DNA of 64,000 bases. Source: Deltaproteobacteria bacterium. Lineage in GTDB: Bacteria; Myxococcota_A; Polyangia; Polyangiales; Polyangiaceae. Position 1 is the first letter of the stretch, and the number at the start of each line of letters is the position of its first letter. The notes below the pieces were generated by a model, which worked only from the letters and a program-made list of their open reading frames with translations, had not been told where the DNA came from and searched no databases. Below are positions 9,975-19,398 of this stretch, in pieces. The DNA lies in the NCBI GenBank assembly GCA_003235365.1, contig QJWJ01000516.1:1-64000 (forward strand). The letters are read 5' to 3'. A program made the position numbers and the translations under genes.

Positions 9975-11603
9975 TCAGGGCTCGGGAGCCTCGTCACTGA
10001 CGGGATCGAACGGAGCAGCGTGCTCGAGCAGTTCCTGCTTCTGGGTGAACTTCGCCCGAAACTCGAACAGGTCGTTGCGTCTGTCGAAGCGCGGGCGCAC
10101 GCTCCCGGCCGAACGCGATCGGTACAGATCGTTGATGTCCAGATCGCTCACTAGAAGCATCTCGACGTTGCTGTCCGCTTCGGCCTGAATCCCGTCACGA
10201 GCAAACTCGAAATCACTCGGCGTGAAGAACGCCGCCCGGCCGTAGTGAATGTCCATGGCCGCGACGCTCGGTAGATTGCCGACGATACCGGCCGTCGCAA
10301 CGTAGACCTGGTTCTCTATCGCACGCGCTTGGCAGCAATAGCGCACGCGCGAATAGCCCTGTCGGTCGTCGGTGCAATAGGGCACGAAGATGATCTCGAC
10401 GCCCTCGTCGGCCAAGTGACGCGCAGCTTCGGGGAACTCCGAGTCGTAGCACACCAAGATGCCCACCTTGGCCTTCGTGGTCTGAAAGACGCGCAGTGAG
10501 TCACCGCCGCGGATACCCCAGTAACGCCGCTCCGATGGTGTGATGTGGAGTTTGGGCTGAAACTCGATGCGACCGTCGGGCATCACCAGCGGACAGACGT
10601 TGAACAACGAGCCGTCGGGCTGGGGCATGGGGTGGGTACCGGCGACGATGTGCAGGCCGTACGATTTGGCCAGATTGCTGAACAGCTCGAGCACTTGATC
10701 GGTCATTTTGCTCAGACGTTCGATCCCCTCGACCGACGACAGATTGCGAAGCGATGCTTGCGAAAGCAACTGCACCGTGACGAACTCCGGAAACAGCACG
10801 AAGTCTGCGCGGTAGTCACAAGCCGTCTGCACGAAGTACTCGATCTGTTCGGCGAACTCCTCGAAACTGGAAATGCCACGAACCCGGTACTGAACTGCGG
10901 CGACACGCACCTTGCTCGTGCTGGTGTCCGCGTGCGGCCGAAAATCGGGATTGAGCCACTCAATCAGCGTTGCGCAGTTGCGACTGCGCGGATCGCGAAT
11001 GTAATTGCGCAGAACCCCCCTTACGACAAATCCTTCGTGCAGTTGGAAGCCCAGAACGCTGTCGCGGAGTTCACCGGTTTCGACCTTCTCGACGTACTCT
11101 TCGGGTGTCAACTGCGCGGCGTGGTCCGAATAGCCGTCGATGCGTCCACCCGCCAGGATCCGCCGCAGGTTCAATCGACGGCACAACGACCGCCGGGCCT
11201 CGTACAATTGGTGTGCAATCCCCGCACGTCGAAGCTCGGGATGGACGTAGACGTCCGCGCCGTAGAGGGTGTCCCCCTGTGGGTCGTGATTGTGAAAGAA
11301 GCCGCCATCCGTGATGCCCGCATAGGTGTGCACCCGATAGTGGTCTACGCCCAAGTCGACGATCAAGCTGGCAACCGCACCCACGAGCTTCCCCGCGATC
11401 TCGACCACGATTTGCCCTTCCGGGAACAAGCGTTGGTGGTTGAGCAACTGCCCTCGGTTCCAGACGACGTTCTCCTCGTTCATCAAAGGGAAACACGTGC
11501 GGTTGAGCTCGATGAGCGTTTCGATGTCTTGCCGAGTCGCCAGGCGAAGTGTCGCTTCGCCGTGCACCGTCTGGAACGTTTGAGGCAGCATGCGGCCCAT
11601 CAT
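9975..11603 (-). CDS. GNAT acetyltransferase fused to nitrilase-family amidohydrolase
   Basis: About 542 residues. The N-terminal third is a GNAT acetyltransferase (ATRQDIETLIELNRTCFP; VHPELRRAGIAHQLYEARR as the acetyl-CoA loop). The C-terminal part is a carbon-nitrogen hydrolase with the complete Glu-Lys-Cys triad: FVLFPEF, FQPKLHITPSE and GILVCYDSEFPE. The same two-domain order occurs in Bacillus YhcX-type proteins, whose substrate is not settled. Met codons at 11642, 11603, 11600 and 11591 all precede the GNAT domain; those at 11603 or below avoid overlap with the trehalase stop. The last 40 residues are charged and may be a tail. It lies downstream of, and is probably co-transcribed with, the trehalase gene. 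Confidence 0.9.
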   Translation of the reverse strand: MMGRMLPQTFQTVHGEATLRLATRQDIETLIELNRTCFPLMNEENVVWNRGQLLNHQRLFPEGQIVVEIAGKLVGAVASLIVDLGVDHYRVHTYAGITDGGFFHNHDPQGDTLYGADVYVHPELRRAGIAHQLYEARRSLCRRLNLRRILAGGRIDGYSDHAAQLTPEEYVEKVETGELRDSVLGFQLHEGFVVRGVLRNYIRDPRSRNCATLIEWLNPDFRPHADTSTSKVRVAAVQYRVRGISSFEEFAEQIEYFVQTACDYRADFVLFPEFVTVQLLSQASLRNLSSVEGIERLSKMTDQVLELFSNLAKSYGLHIVAGTHPMPQPDGSLFNVCPLVMPDGRIEFQPKLHITPSERRYWGIRGGDSLRVFQTTKAKVGILVCYDSEFPEAARHLADEGVEIIFVPYCTDDRQGYSRVRYCCQARAIENQVYVATAGIVGNLPSVAAMDIHYGRAAFFTPSDFEFARDGIQAEADSNVEMLLVSDLDINDLYRSRSAGSVRPRFDRRNDLFEFRAKFTQKQELLEHAAPFDPVSDEAPEP

Positions 11604-11622
11604 GACATAGCGACAGCACGCT

Positions 11623-13986
11623 TCAATCGCCGAAGCTGCCATCTTCGAGGAGACTGCTACCGACGATGAACGAGGCGTTCATCCAACCAAAGCCCTCCCG
11701 AGCGATGTACGAAAATTCGGTGTTGACGTTGCCGTATTCAGCAAAAACGCGATGGCTCCGGCGCTGAACGTCGTACTTCTCTGGAACCGTACCGTGGTAA
11801 TCGGCGGCGTTGGCCGCGATCATCCCAATCCACTTGCGGATCAACCGCTTCGCGTCGTCACCAAAACCGTACTGCTGCAACCCCGCCCAGGCGAGCATCT
11901 GATGGGGTGCCCAACCGTTGGGGCTTTCCCACTGACGGCCGGGCGCCCCGCGTTCGACGACGCCGCCTTTGAGCTCTACCACTGTCGGGGCAACGACCTT
12001 GGCGACCGACTCGGGCGACGTCGCCTGTAACCCGCCAGCGCCTTCGAGTAGCGGCAATGCAGCGGCGACGAGCCGGCGTGCCTGCGCATCCGTGACGAGT
12101 TGGACCCCACAAACCGAGGGGATGCTCGCCCACAACGGGTAAAGCGTCGTGGCAGAGACGTACGACGAGCGACGCTGGCGCACGAAGTCGTAGTCGGCGA
12201 ACAACGCGCGCTCGTCGTCCCACAGGTAGCGCTGCATTAGCCGCTGCCGCGCCTCGGCTCGCTGGCAGTAGCTTCGGGAGAGCGTTTTCGACTCGTCATC
12301 TCCCAGCTCGAAGTAGCTCTGCGCGAGCTCCAGTTCGTACCGAAACAACAGAGCGTTCAGATCGACCGTGACGTGATCCGCACAGCGCTCCTCGCCGTCC
12401 ACGAACCAGCGAAATGTCGTGTCGTGGCCCGATTCGCGAACGCAGCGATCCTGCACGAAAAATGCGTCGAGGGCCGGCGCGTTCAGACTCCCCGACGTGT
12501 AGGCCTGCTCCAACCGTTCGGCACAGTGCACCAATGCTTCGCCGCTGGAAGCGGTCCCGTCATCGGCAACGCAATCACCGCGCTGGACCGCGAAGCGCTG
12601 GTACGTTGCGGAAAAGTGTCCGGGCTCGACTTCCGGTGGCTGTCCTCGGCCTTCGCCGTAGTAGCGGGCCAAACACACGTCCCCGTCGCAAAGTGAGGTG
12701 CGCCGCGGAGCGGCCGACCACACGCGCTGGTACTCGTGCTCGGCAGCCGGTAGCCACTTGGCAAGCCACTTCAGTGCAGACGAGCCGTCAGACGCACCCG
12801 CATCGACCTCGGACAGAGCACCGGCCACTTGCCGCAGCATGCTGACGAAGAACGGCGGCTGAGATCGCGTCAGGTAGTACGTGCGATTGGCGTTCAGCAC
12901 CTTGCCATAGTGCTCGATCTGGTAGGCGTGGTGCTCGACCATGGATCGAGCGAGCCGCAACCGGTTCAGTCGCCGCGCCACGTACTCGACGGAACGCTCC
13001 TGCACTCCCGCGTCGCCAGCCAACAAGCCCCAGACGATGAAGAAGCTATCCCAACCGTACATCTCGTTGAAGCGTCCACCGGGAACCACGAATGGCAACG
13101 GGTGACCCGCGCCGTCGTAAGCCATGGTGAGCGCGCCATGCGACCCAGAGCGAGTCAGCTCTCGTACCCACTGTGGTGTGACGGGGTTGGGCACCGGCGC
13201 AAGGCGCAGTCGACCAGCCTCCTCCAACTGCGCATAAGGGGTGCGCGCGCCGGGATCCGCCAACGGGTAGTACAGCGAGGGAACGGCCGGTGCAGAGGTT
13301 TCGAGTGAGGAAACACGCGCGGCTGGGTCGGGACAGCGCGGCGTTGCAGAGCAAAGAGCCCGGCGTTCCGTCTGTTGCCCTCCCACCTTCTCGTCGCCGA
13401 GGGCTGCCCAGAAACCAGCACCGCCCGGATCCAGACTGCGGGTGAGCCCCGACCAGAAGCGCCGCTCGATCCGTTGTGCGAGGTAGGCGGCGGGTGGCAG
13501 CATGATCCGCCCCAGATCGAGTGATAGCTCACCGTCTTGCGCGACGGTCGACAGCGCGTCAGCAATCTCGGTCGCCGCTTGTGAAGCGTGTTGGAGGGTG
13601 TGCGCCGGCACCCGGCAGGTTCCAATGTCGAACGGGCGCACTCCCGCCCCGTTGGTGTCGGCCCAGCTACGCTCATCCAAGACTGTCAGCCGCCGGTCGC
13701 AATCCGCATCGAGGCGTTCGAACAGCGCGCATAGCGCCGATCGAGCTTCGGGGACCCCAACCCGGCAGGCCAGTCCCTCGCCGCGTGAGGTACCCGACTC
13801 GCCTTGCTGGCCGTCGCTCCGTAGCGACGATGCACTACTGAACGGGGTCGCCGGCGACGCAACACAGCCCACGGACAGCGCCGCTGCAACGAGGCCGCGT
13901 GCGTGACGAGCCCCAACCCCACCAACACCCCATGTCCCTCGCACGAGGCGTGGCTCAGCACGATTCGAACCGACCCGCATGTGCAA
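11623..13986 (-). CDS. Alpha,alpha-trehalase, GH37 family, probable lipoprotein
   Basis: 787 residues, longer than E. coli TreA (565) because of an N-terminal extension of roughly 250 residues. GH37 signatures are intact: PGGRFNEMYGWDSFF, the catalytic-acid region ESGHDTTFRW, QWESPNGWAPHQM and EKYDV followed by GFGWMNASF. It should hydrolyse trehalose to two glucoses. A hydrophobic stretch ending in LSVGC near residue 41 is a lipobox, so the enzyme is predicted to be membrane-anchored and to act outside the cytoplasm. Met codons at 13986 and 13980 are both possible starts. The extension contains many Cys, unusual for a trehalase and consistent with export. Confidence 0.93.
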   Translation of the reverse strand: MHMRVGSNRAEPRLVRGTWGVGGVGARHARGLVAAALSVGCVASPATPFSSASSLRSDGQQGESGTSRGEGLACRVGVPEARSALCALFERLDADCDRRLTVLDERSWADTNGAGVRPFDIGTCRVPAHTLQHASQAATEIADALSTVAQDGELSLDLGRIMLPPAAYLAQRIERRFWSGLTRSLDPGGAGFWAALGDEKVGGQQTERRALCSATPRCPDPAARVSSLETSAPAVPSLYYPLADPGARTPYAQLEEAGRLRLAPVPNPVTPQWVRELTRSGSHGALTMAYDGAGHPLPFVVPGGRFNEMYGWDSFFIVWGLLAGDAGVQERSVEYVARRLNRLRLARSMVEHHAYQIEHYGKVLNANRTYYLTRSQPPFFVSMLRQVAGALSEVDAGASDGSSALKWLAKWLPAAEHEYQRVWSAAPRRTSLCDGDVCLARYYGEGRGQPPEVEPGHFSATYQRFAVQRGDCVADDGTASSGEALVHCAERLEQAYTSGSLNAPALDAFFVQDRCVRESGHDTTFRWFVDGEERCADHVTVDLNALLFRYELELAQSYFELGDDESKTLSRSYCQRAEARQRLMQRYLWDDERALFADYDFVRQRRSSYVSATTLYPLWASIPSVCGVQLVTDAQARRLVAAALPLLEGAGGLQATSPESVAKVVAPTVVELKGGVVERGAPGRQWESPNGWAPHQMLAWAGLQQYGFGDDAKRLIRKWIGMIAANAADYHGTVPEKYDVQRRSHRVFAEYGNVNTEFSYIAREGFGWMNASFIVGSSLLEDGSFGD

Positions 13987-14238
13987 ACGCTATCGACCCG
14001 TCCCCGACTTGTAAACCCGCAATGGGCCGCGCCGTCACCGAGCATCGAGCGTCGCCACCTGCCGACGCACGTTCGATGCAATCGTTGCGGCACCAGCCAA
14101 ACGAGGACCCCCTCGAGCTGGAACGACTCGTTGCTCGAACGGAACGCAGCGCAGAACATCACGCGATGCGTTCGCGTCATGCGCGAGTGACTCACCCATC
14201 AGCTCGCGCACCAAGCGGTCCGCCTCGACGAGAGTTGG

Positions 14239-14919
14239 TCAACCGGCGCCGAGTTGTGACAGCTCCCACTGCAGATTCGAGCGAGCCCGGTCCGTCAATG
14301 CCAGGCGAAAGTCAGCGCGATGAAACAACTGGGGAAGGCGCAACAGCTGTCGCAGAAACGCACTCCGGCCCGTGTTGTAGTGCGCAGCAGGCAAGTGTCC
14401 GTATTCGGCACGCACCGCAGCGGAGTACTGCGCATAGCGCTGGCGCGAGGCCCCCAGGATCGCGCCGTCACAGTCGAGCAATGCCTCTGCCTCGCGATCG
14501 TCGAATCTGACATCGGATGCGTGATGTGCGGTCGTGCGGACCAGGGTAGCTGCTCGCCGCAGATCACAAGCTCGTGAGCCAGAGCCCACATCGAAAAGCA
14601 AGCCACCCAGACCGCCCAACTCGTCGACGAGCAACCTGGCGCTACGCTCCTCGTTGTCGTCGCGCCGCGGATCGTAGATGACGTCGTGGTAGAGCACGGC
14701 GAAGTAGAACTCGGGCGAGCCCTCGATGTCGAAACGACGCGCCGTCTCCAGAACTTCAGCCAGATGCACCAAGTCGTGATAGCGACGATGCGGTTCGCCA
14801 TAGCGCTTCAACAAGCCTTGCCAAATCAGATCGGGCAAAGGGTCGACGAGCCATGGGGGCAAAGCCGCCGCGATCCTGTCAGTCGGTGACGACTTGGGTT
14901 CTTTTGCGTCGTCAGTCAT
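14239..14919 (-). CDS. HD-superfamily metal-dependent hydrolase, predicted
   Basis: 226 residues. The metal-binding pattern YHDLVHLAEVLE (His...His) followed by FYFAVLYHDVIYDP (His-Asp) is that of small predicted HD phosphohydrolases. The C-terminal half is helical with LRQLLRLPQLFHRADFR. The frame is open to 15021, but ATG 14919 has GGAG five to six bases upstream and opens a protein-like sequence, so I use it. The substrate is unknown. It lies alone between the trehalase start and the TetR gene's end, in the same direction as both. Confidence 0.82.
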   Translation of the reverse strand: MTDDAKEPKSSPTDRIAAALPPWLVDPLPDLIWQGLLKRYGEPHRRYHDLVHLAEVLETARRFDIEGSPEFYFAVLYHDVIYDPRRDDNEERSARLLVDELGGLGGLLFDVGSGSRACDLRRAATLVRTTAHHASDVRFDDREAEALLDCDGAILGASRQRYAQYSAAVRAEYGHLPAAHYNTGRSAFLRQLLRLPQLFHRADFRLALTDRARSNLQWELSQLGAG

Positions 14920-15060
14920 TCTCTCCTCGTGAGCTCGTTTTGCGAACGCCGCAACGTCGTTGCTTCGATGATGACACGCGCTCGAACGGTAGGACAGACG
15001 CACCCTGAACCACCGGGACACCCGTGCCTGCCAAGAGACGAGTTGGCCGCATCGACCGCG

Positions 15061-15654
15061 TCACCGCAGCAACCCCAACGTCATGCGGCGCATCGTGCGC
15101 ACAGCGTGACCACGAGCGGCAAACGTCGGATCGACGGCTGCCACCTGAAAGATCCCTTCAATCGCCGCGGCGACCGCACCGGCGCTCTCCAAGACCCGCG
15201 CGCGCGATGTTCGCGGCGCCGATGCCGCTGCAAACAACTCGCGCAGCTCGTCCCGGCGCCGTCGAAGTGCCTGGACGTAGATACGGCGCACGGCAGGTTC
15301 GGCGACAGCCTCGGCCCCGACACACACCCAGGCCGTCACCGACGCTCGATCGGCGTCGGCCCCCAGGGCAACGTGGGCGTCGACGAATGCCAGCAACCGT
15401 CGCACCGGATCGGTACCTGTGCGACGCAAACGCGTTTCGTAGCGCTCGACCAAGCGCCGTTCGAGCCGTCCTACCGAGTGCATCAGCAAGTCCAACTTGC
15501 CGTCGAAGTGGTGATGGATGAGCCCTTGCGGGATCCCTGCACGTTCGGCCACCGCGGCCATGGTCGCCCCCGCATACCCGGTCGCAGCCATCACCTCGAT
15601 GAACGAGGCGGCAATCTCGTCTCTGCGCTGTGCGGTGTTACTAGGACGGGCCAT
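15061..15654 (-). CDS. TetR/AcrR-family transcriptional regulator
   Basis: 197 residues from ATG 15654; an in-frame ATG at 15684, with AGGGG only three bases upstream, is an alternative. The N-terminal helix-turn-helix is typical of the family (FIEVMAATGYAGATMAAVAERAGIPQGLIHHHFDGKLDLL), closest in style to BetI-like regulators. The C-terminal ligand domain is Ala/Arg-rich. The gene is divergent from the MFS gene at 15731 and a 22-base near-perfect palindrome lies between them, so it most likely represses the transporter and perhaps itself, with a small ligand lifting repression. The ligand is unknown. Confidence 0.92.
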   Translation of the reverse strand: MARPSNTAQRRDEIAASFIEVMAATGYAGATMAAVAERAGIPQGLIHHHFDGKLDLLMHSVGRLERRLVERYETRLRRTGTDPVRRLLAFVDAHVALGADADRASVTAWVCVGAEAVAEPAVRRIYVQALRRRRDELRELFAAASAPRTSRARVLESAGAVAAAIEGIFQVAAVDPTFAARGHAVRTMRRMTLGLLR

Positions 15655-15719
15655 GGCTCGAACGGCTGCAAGTGCAACATACACCCCTCAGTCGACTTGG
15701 CAATCGGCAGGTTCCTGAT

Positions 15720-15741
15720 AAACTGGTCACGTGACCAATTT
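15720..15741. promoter_or_regulatory. Candidate TetR operator, 22-base palindrome
   Basis: The left arm AAACTGGTCAC and right arm GTGACCAATTT are reverse complements except for one base pair, with a perfect 14-base core. It lies between the divergent TetR and MFS genes. The GTG at 15731 that opens the MFS frame is the first triplet of the right arm, so repressor binding would cover the transporter's start. Confidence 0.7.
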
Positions 15742-16960
15742 ACCGGTCGAGGCTTCGAGCCTGCGCAAGTTCGGACTGCTGGCTTCCCTATATGCCGCGC
15801 AAGGCCTGCCATTTGGCTTCTTCACTCAGGCGCTCCCCGTTTTCATGCGTCAACAGAACTACTCGTTGCGCTGGATTGGTCTGACGAGCCTGCTCGCGCT
15901 TCCCTGGGCTTTGAAATGGACCTGGGCTCCGCTCGTGGATCGGTATCATTCGGCGCGGTGGGGGCGGAGGCGTTCCTGGTTGTTGCCGTTGCAAGCGTTG
16001 AGCGTGGCGACGCTGGTCTTGCTCGCCGTCACCGGTGAACATGGTGGCCTGCCGCTGCTGCTGCTCGGATGTTTCGTGACCAACGCCATGGCTGCCACCC
16101 AAGACGTGGCCACCGACGGATTGGCCGTCGAGGTCTTGACCGATCGTGAACGGGGAATCGGCAACGGGATCCAGGTTGCAGGCTACCGACTCGGAATGAT
16201 TGTGGGCGGTGGCGTATTACTCATCGTGTTCGAGCAGCGGGGCTGGACACCAACCCTGGGGCTGATGGCTGGACTACTCGCCCTGTGCTCAGTGCCGATA
16301 TGGCTCCATCGCGAAAAGACGAATGCCACTTCGAGCGCTTCCGGGTCCCGCGGGCTGTCGTCCTGGCTGCGCCGCTCGGGTTCGGCGCGTTGGCTGCTGG
16401 TGTTGGGCGTGTTCAAGACCGGTGACGCCCTCGCCACGGCCATGATGAAGCCGTACCTGGTGGACAGTGGTTTGAGCATGGCCGACGTCGGTTGGCTCAT
16501 CGGCAGCATCGGATCGATCACCGGGTTGCTCGGCGCGCTTGCCGGCGGTGTCGGCAGCAGCCGGTGGGGTACTCGCCGAGCGCTGCTCGTGTTCGGTCTA
16601 CTGAGCGCCGCCAGTGTTGGTGGCTACGCGCTGGCCGCGTTCGGCACGCCGACCTTCACCCAGCTCGCGTTGCTATCGGGTTTCGAACACTTCGCGGGCG
16701 GCATGGCGACCGTCGCGTTGTTCACGGAAATGATGAGCCATTGCCGGCGCGGCAGTGAGGGCAACGACTACACGGTTCAGGCGAGCATCGTCGTACTCGC
16801 GACGGGCGCCGCGCATTCGCTGAGCGGTTTCGTCGCGGAGCCGTTGGGGTACGCCTCGCATTTTGGCCTGTGCGCCGTGATCGCTGCCGGGGGCGCGCTG
16901 ACGAGTTGGTGGTTGTTGCCGTCGATTCACGCGCTGCGCCGCGGGACGGCGGAAGCATGA
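15731..16960 (+). CDS. AmpG-like MFS transporter
   Basis: 409 residues with about twelve hydrophobic segments. The first helix pair (LYAAQGLPFGFFTQALPVFMRQ...LRWIGLTSLLALPWALKWTWAPLVDRY) and TQDVATDGLAVEVL are hallmarks of the AmpG/PAT branch of the major facilitator superfamily, which imports muropeptides in enterobacteria and acetyl-CoA in eukaryotes. The frame opens with GTG 15731, which has no ribosome site and lies inside the operator palindrome; a leaderless message or a later start is possible. The divergent TetR gene probably controls it. The transported compound cannot be read from the sequence. Confidence 0.88.
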   Translation: MTNLPVEASSLRKFGLLASLYAAQGLPFGFFTQALPVFMRQQNYSLRWIGLTSLLALPWALKWTWAPLVDRYHSARWGRRRSWLLPLQALSVATLVLLAVTGEHGGLPLLLLGCFVTNAMAATQDVATDGLAVEVLTDRERGIGNGIQVAGYRLGMIVGGGVLLIVFEQRGWTPTLGLMAGLLALCSVPIWLHREKTNATSSASGSRGLSSWLRRSGSARWLLVLGVFKTGDALATAMMKPYLVDSGLSMADVGWLIGSIGSITGLLGALAGGVGSSRWGTRRALLVFGLLSAASVGGYALAAFGTPTFTQLALLSGFEHFAGGMATVALFTEMMSHCRRGSEGNDYTVQASIVVLATGAAHSLSGFVAEPLGYASHFGLCAVIAAGGALTSWWLLPSIHALRRGTAEA

Positions 16961-17036
16961 GACAGAACGTCGTGGAGAGCCGGCAAGGGCCGAGAACCGG
17001 TGGATGCAGTAGCAAGCTTCGCGACCACGACGTGCG

Positions 17037-17726
17037 TCATACTTCGTTGGCGACCGACGTCAGGACACTGGCAGCATCCGTTTCAACCGTCGCTCCGTGA
17101 CCGACGATCACGCGACGTACGCCCGCATCGGCAATGGTTCGCAGGTGTTCGACGAATGCCTGCTTGTCTTTGACCATCATCCAGCGCGTGAAGCGCGGGA
17201 CCGAAGGGCGCCCCGTAGGCGCGAGGAAGAGTTCCTTCAGACCTCCGGTGCGCTCCATGTTGAGGATCGCGTCGTTGAAAACGGCGGTCGTCCCGTCGCT
17301 GGAGCGAACCAGAATGACGCCTTCGCGCTTGCCCATACCGGCGACGTGCTCGGCCCTTACCGTGTCGTCGGTTTCGAGGTCGTCGTAGTCGCCGTGAACC
17401 TCGACGACCGAACGCACTTTGCCGACCGCACTGTTGGGGGCGTACACCTTCGCTTCAGGATAGCGCTGCGACCAGATGTACGCGTCCTGACGATGGAACG
17501 CGTTGGGAACCACGATCGCCGACACGTTGCCCCAAGCGTCGAGCTGTTCCATCTCCTGTGCTCCCAACGCGATCGCGTTGTGAACGATGAGTCGCCCATC
17601 GCCGAGACGCGCCACCGTCATGCGACGTTGGTTGCCCTTGGGCATCGTCCCTGAGACCGACCACAAGTTGTTCGCGAGGCGTTCGATGGGGTCGTGCGGC
17701 AGCACAGTCCATTCTCGGAAGGTCAT
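17037..17726 (-). CDS. DUF4336-like protein (metallo-beta-lactamase-like fold)
   Basis: 229 residues from ATG 17726 (MTFREWTVLP); another Met lies at 17741. Features match the DUF4336 family: an N-terminal beta segment with NLWSVSG and GRLIVHNAIAL, then VVPNAFHRQDAYIWSQRYPEAKVYAP, and near the end VRRVIVGHGATVE. The fold is related to metallo-beta-lactamases, but the HxHxDH metal motif is not present, so normal hydrolase activity is doubtful. It is cytoplasmic and convergent with the MFS gene. The biological role is unknown. Confidence 0.75.
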   Translation of the reverse strand: MTFREWTVLPHDPIERLANNLWSVSGTMPKGNQRRMTVARLGDGRLIVHNAIALGAQEMEQLDAWGNVSAIVVPNAFHRQDAYIWSQRYPEAKVYAPNSAVGKVRSVVEVHGDYDDLETDDTVRAEHVAGMGKREGVILVRSSDGTTAVFNDAILNMERTGGLKELFLAPTGRPSVPRFTRWMMVKDKQAFVEHLRTIADAGVRRVIVGHGATVETDAASVLTSVANEV

Positions 17727-18154
17727 GCCCGCTAGGTTCACTCAGCCCGGGCAATTCCGGCAAGCACGCTGGACGCACATCGCGGCCCGACGGACGGAAC
17801 TCCAGTGCTCTAAATTCATCTGTCTTATCGAGAATTTGTGCTCCGCGCTGCGGACCCACCGTGACCCCATCAGCCGCAGCTGGCTCGCGTGGAGCTCAGC
17901 CCGAGCGCCCGCGCCCAGCCGCTTGACCGTCGAGATCGCAGTTGTGCAAAAAACCCCAGCCCGCCCCCTCCGCACCGACCGGCGGAAGCACCCGGTGGGC
18001 ACACGTCCGCTCAGCAGCGTTTTTTTCCGCTTGGTGTGTCCGAGGCATCGAGCGAGCTTCCGTAGTGCGCAAGATTGTACTTGGCAACGCACGGCGATGA
18101 TGAACACTGCCCACGTGCCGAGCGAGATAGCGTCCGTTCGATAGCGAGGTTTCG
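17727..18154. other. Intergenic region upstream of the LPMO-like gene
   Basis: About 430 bases without a supported gene, between two genes that point away from each other. It contains short A and T runs near 17947 and 18020 and a GAGG ribosome site just before 18155. No RNA gene or repeat was recognised. Confidence 0.45.
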
Positions 18155-19210
18155 ATGTTCCGTGTTAGCGCGTTGAGAATTGTTGGATTGACGGCGTTGG
18201 GCGTGTGTATACCCGTCGGCGCAAGCGCCCATATCGAGCTGCTCGAACCGCTCGCTCGCTATGAGATCGAAGGACTGGACACCGGCATCAAGAGCTGTCC
18301 CTGTGGCATGGGCGGCAGCAACCGCACGTGCAACGTCGCCCAAGACGGCACCGACGACAATCGCTCGACGGACAGGGTCACCACCGCGATGGCGGGGTCG
18401 ACGCTCACGTTGCGCTTCGAAGAGTACATCGCCCACGGGGGTCGCTACCGCGTCGCGTTCGATCCCGACGGAGCAGACTTCGATGACTTCAACTCCAACA
18501 TTTTGCTCGACGTTTCCGATCCGTCTGGCAACGACGGCAACATCGGTGAAGGCTCGGTTTGGGAGCTCGAGGTTCAGCTGCCCCAGGAGCCTTGCGACAA
18601 CTGCACGCTGCAGCTCATCCAAGTGATGGAGGTCGACACGGAGACCGCTGTCGACGACCCGGCCGACATGTCCACCTACTATACGTGTGTCGATCTCGAG
18701 TTGACCGCACCAGAGGCCCCCGAGCCCGAGCCGGAACCCGAACCCGAGCCCGAGCCCGAACCGACGCCGACCCAACCGGATCCAAGCGACACGGCGATGA
18801 GGCCTGCCCCGGCGTCCACCGACACGACACCGGTCGGGAGCTCTCCCAGCGGCGACGTCGCGCCCGCACAAACCGGACCGATGCCCACGACTGAGCCCAC
18901 CGTAGGTGCCGGCGGCCAGACGGGATTGCCCCCCGCCACGAACCCCACGAATACACCCGTGGAACCAACGGGCGTCGGCGCAATGGGTGGCGCCAGCGGC
19001 ATCCCTCCAACGCCTTCATCGACCACGCCGATGGTCGTCGCCCCCGCGGGCACCGACGGCACGGCGCCCGCGAGCGACGGCGGCAGTGAAGACGACGGCG
19101 GCTGCAGTCTCGGCACAGTGCAGCCCGGTCGGCATTGGGCGCCTCTATTGCTCCTCGCCGCGCTGGCAGGCACGTTCGCACGGCGTCGCAAGCCGCGGGC
19201 GCGAAACTGA
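18155..19210 (+). CDS. LPMO-like secreted protein with MYXO-CTERM-like anchor
   Basis: 351 residues. A signal peptide (residues 1-25, ending GASA) is followed at once by His (HIELLEP), so the mature protein begins with histidine, as required for the copper histidine brace of lytic polysaccharide monooxygenases. A second candidate ligand is in IAHGGRYRVAFDPDG, and paired Cys (CPCGMGG; CDNC) fit a disulfide-rich secreted domain. This matches the SCE4755-type polysaccharide monooxygenase-like family. Residues about 190-310 are a Pro/Glu then Pro/Thr-rich linker. The end has a Cys, a hydrophobic helix and an Arg cluster (GCSLG...WAPLLLLAALAG...RRRK), the MYXO-CTERM pattern for surface anchoring. 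GAGG precedes the ATG. Enzymatic oxidation of a polysaccharide is inferred, not shown. Confidence 0.85.
   Translation: MFRVSALRIVGLTALGVCIPVGASAHIELLEPLARYEIEGLDTGIKSCPCGMGGSNRTCNVAQDGTDDNRSTDRVTTAMAGSTLTLRFEEYIAHGGRYRVAFDPDGADFDDFNSNILLDVSDPSGNDGNIGEGSVWELEVQLPQEPCDNCTLQLIQVMEVDTETAVDDPADMSTYYTCVDLELTAPEAPEPEPEPEPEPEPEPTPTQPDPSDTAMRPAPASTDTTPVGSSPSGDVAPAQTGPMPTTEPTVGAGGQTGLPPATNPTNTPVEPTGVGAMGGASGIPPTPSSTTPMVVAPAGTDGTAPASDGGSEDDGGCSLGTVQPGRHWAPLLLLAALAGTFARRRKPRARN
18716..18768 (+). repeat. Pro-Glu dipeptide repeat in coding sequence
   Basis: A short six-base repeat (consensus cccgag, with variants such as ccggaa) encodes about seven Pro-Glu dipeptides that begin the linker of the LPMO-like protein. 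It is coding low-complexity sequence and likely to vary in length between strains. Confidence 0.8.
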
Positions 19211-19398
19211 CAGCCGCGCACATCCATTTCGCCGAAGTTTTCGCAAACGTCTCGGCAACCGCGACGGATCGAATCCCCACCGCGAGCAGCGACTCTCCAG
19301 CCGACTGAGACGACGTCCCACAGGGCCAGGGCTTGCGTATTGGGATGAGTTCTTCGACTCTCGTCCATCCCCGACGAGCTTTCCTCCGATCGAAGACC

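Noticed and set aside
10545-11669. 374-residue open frame on the plus strand
   Set aside because: It is antisense to the GNAT-nitrilase fusion, whose catalytic triad is intact.
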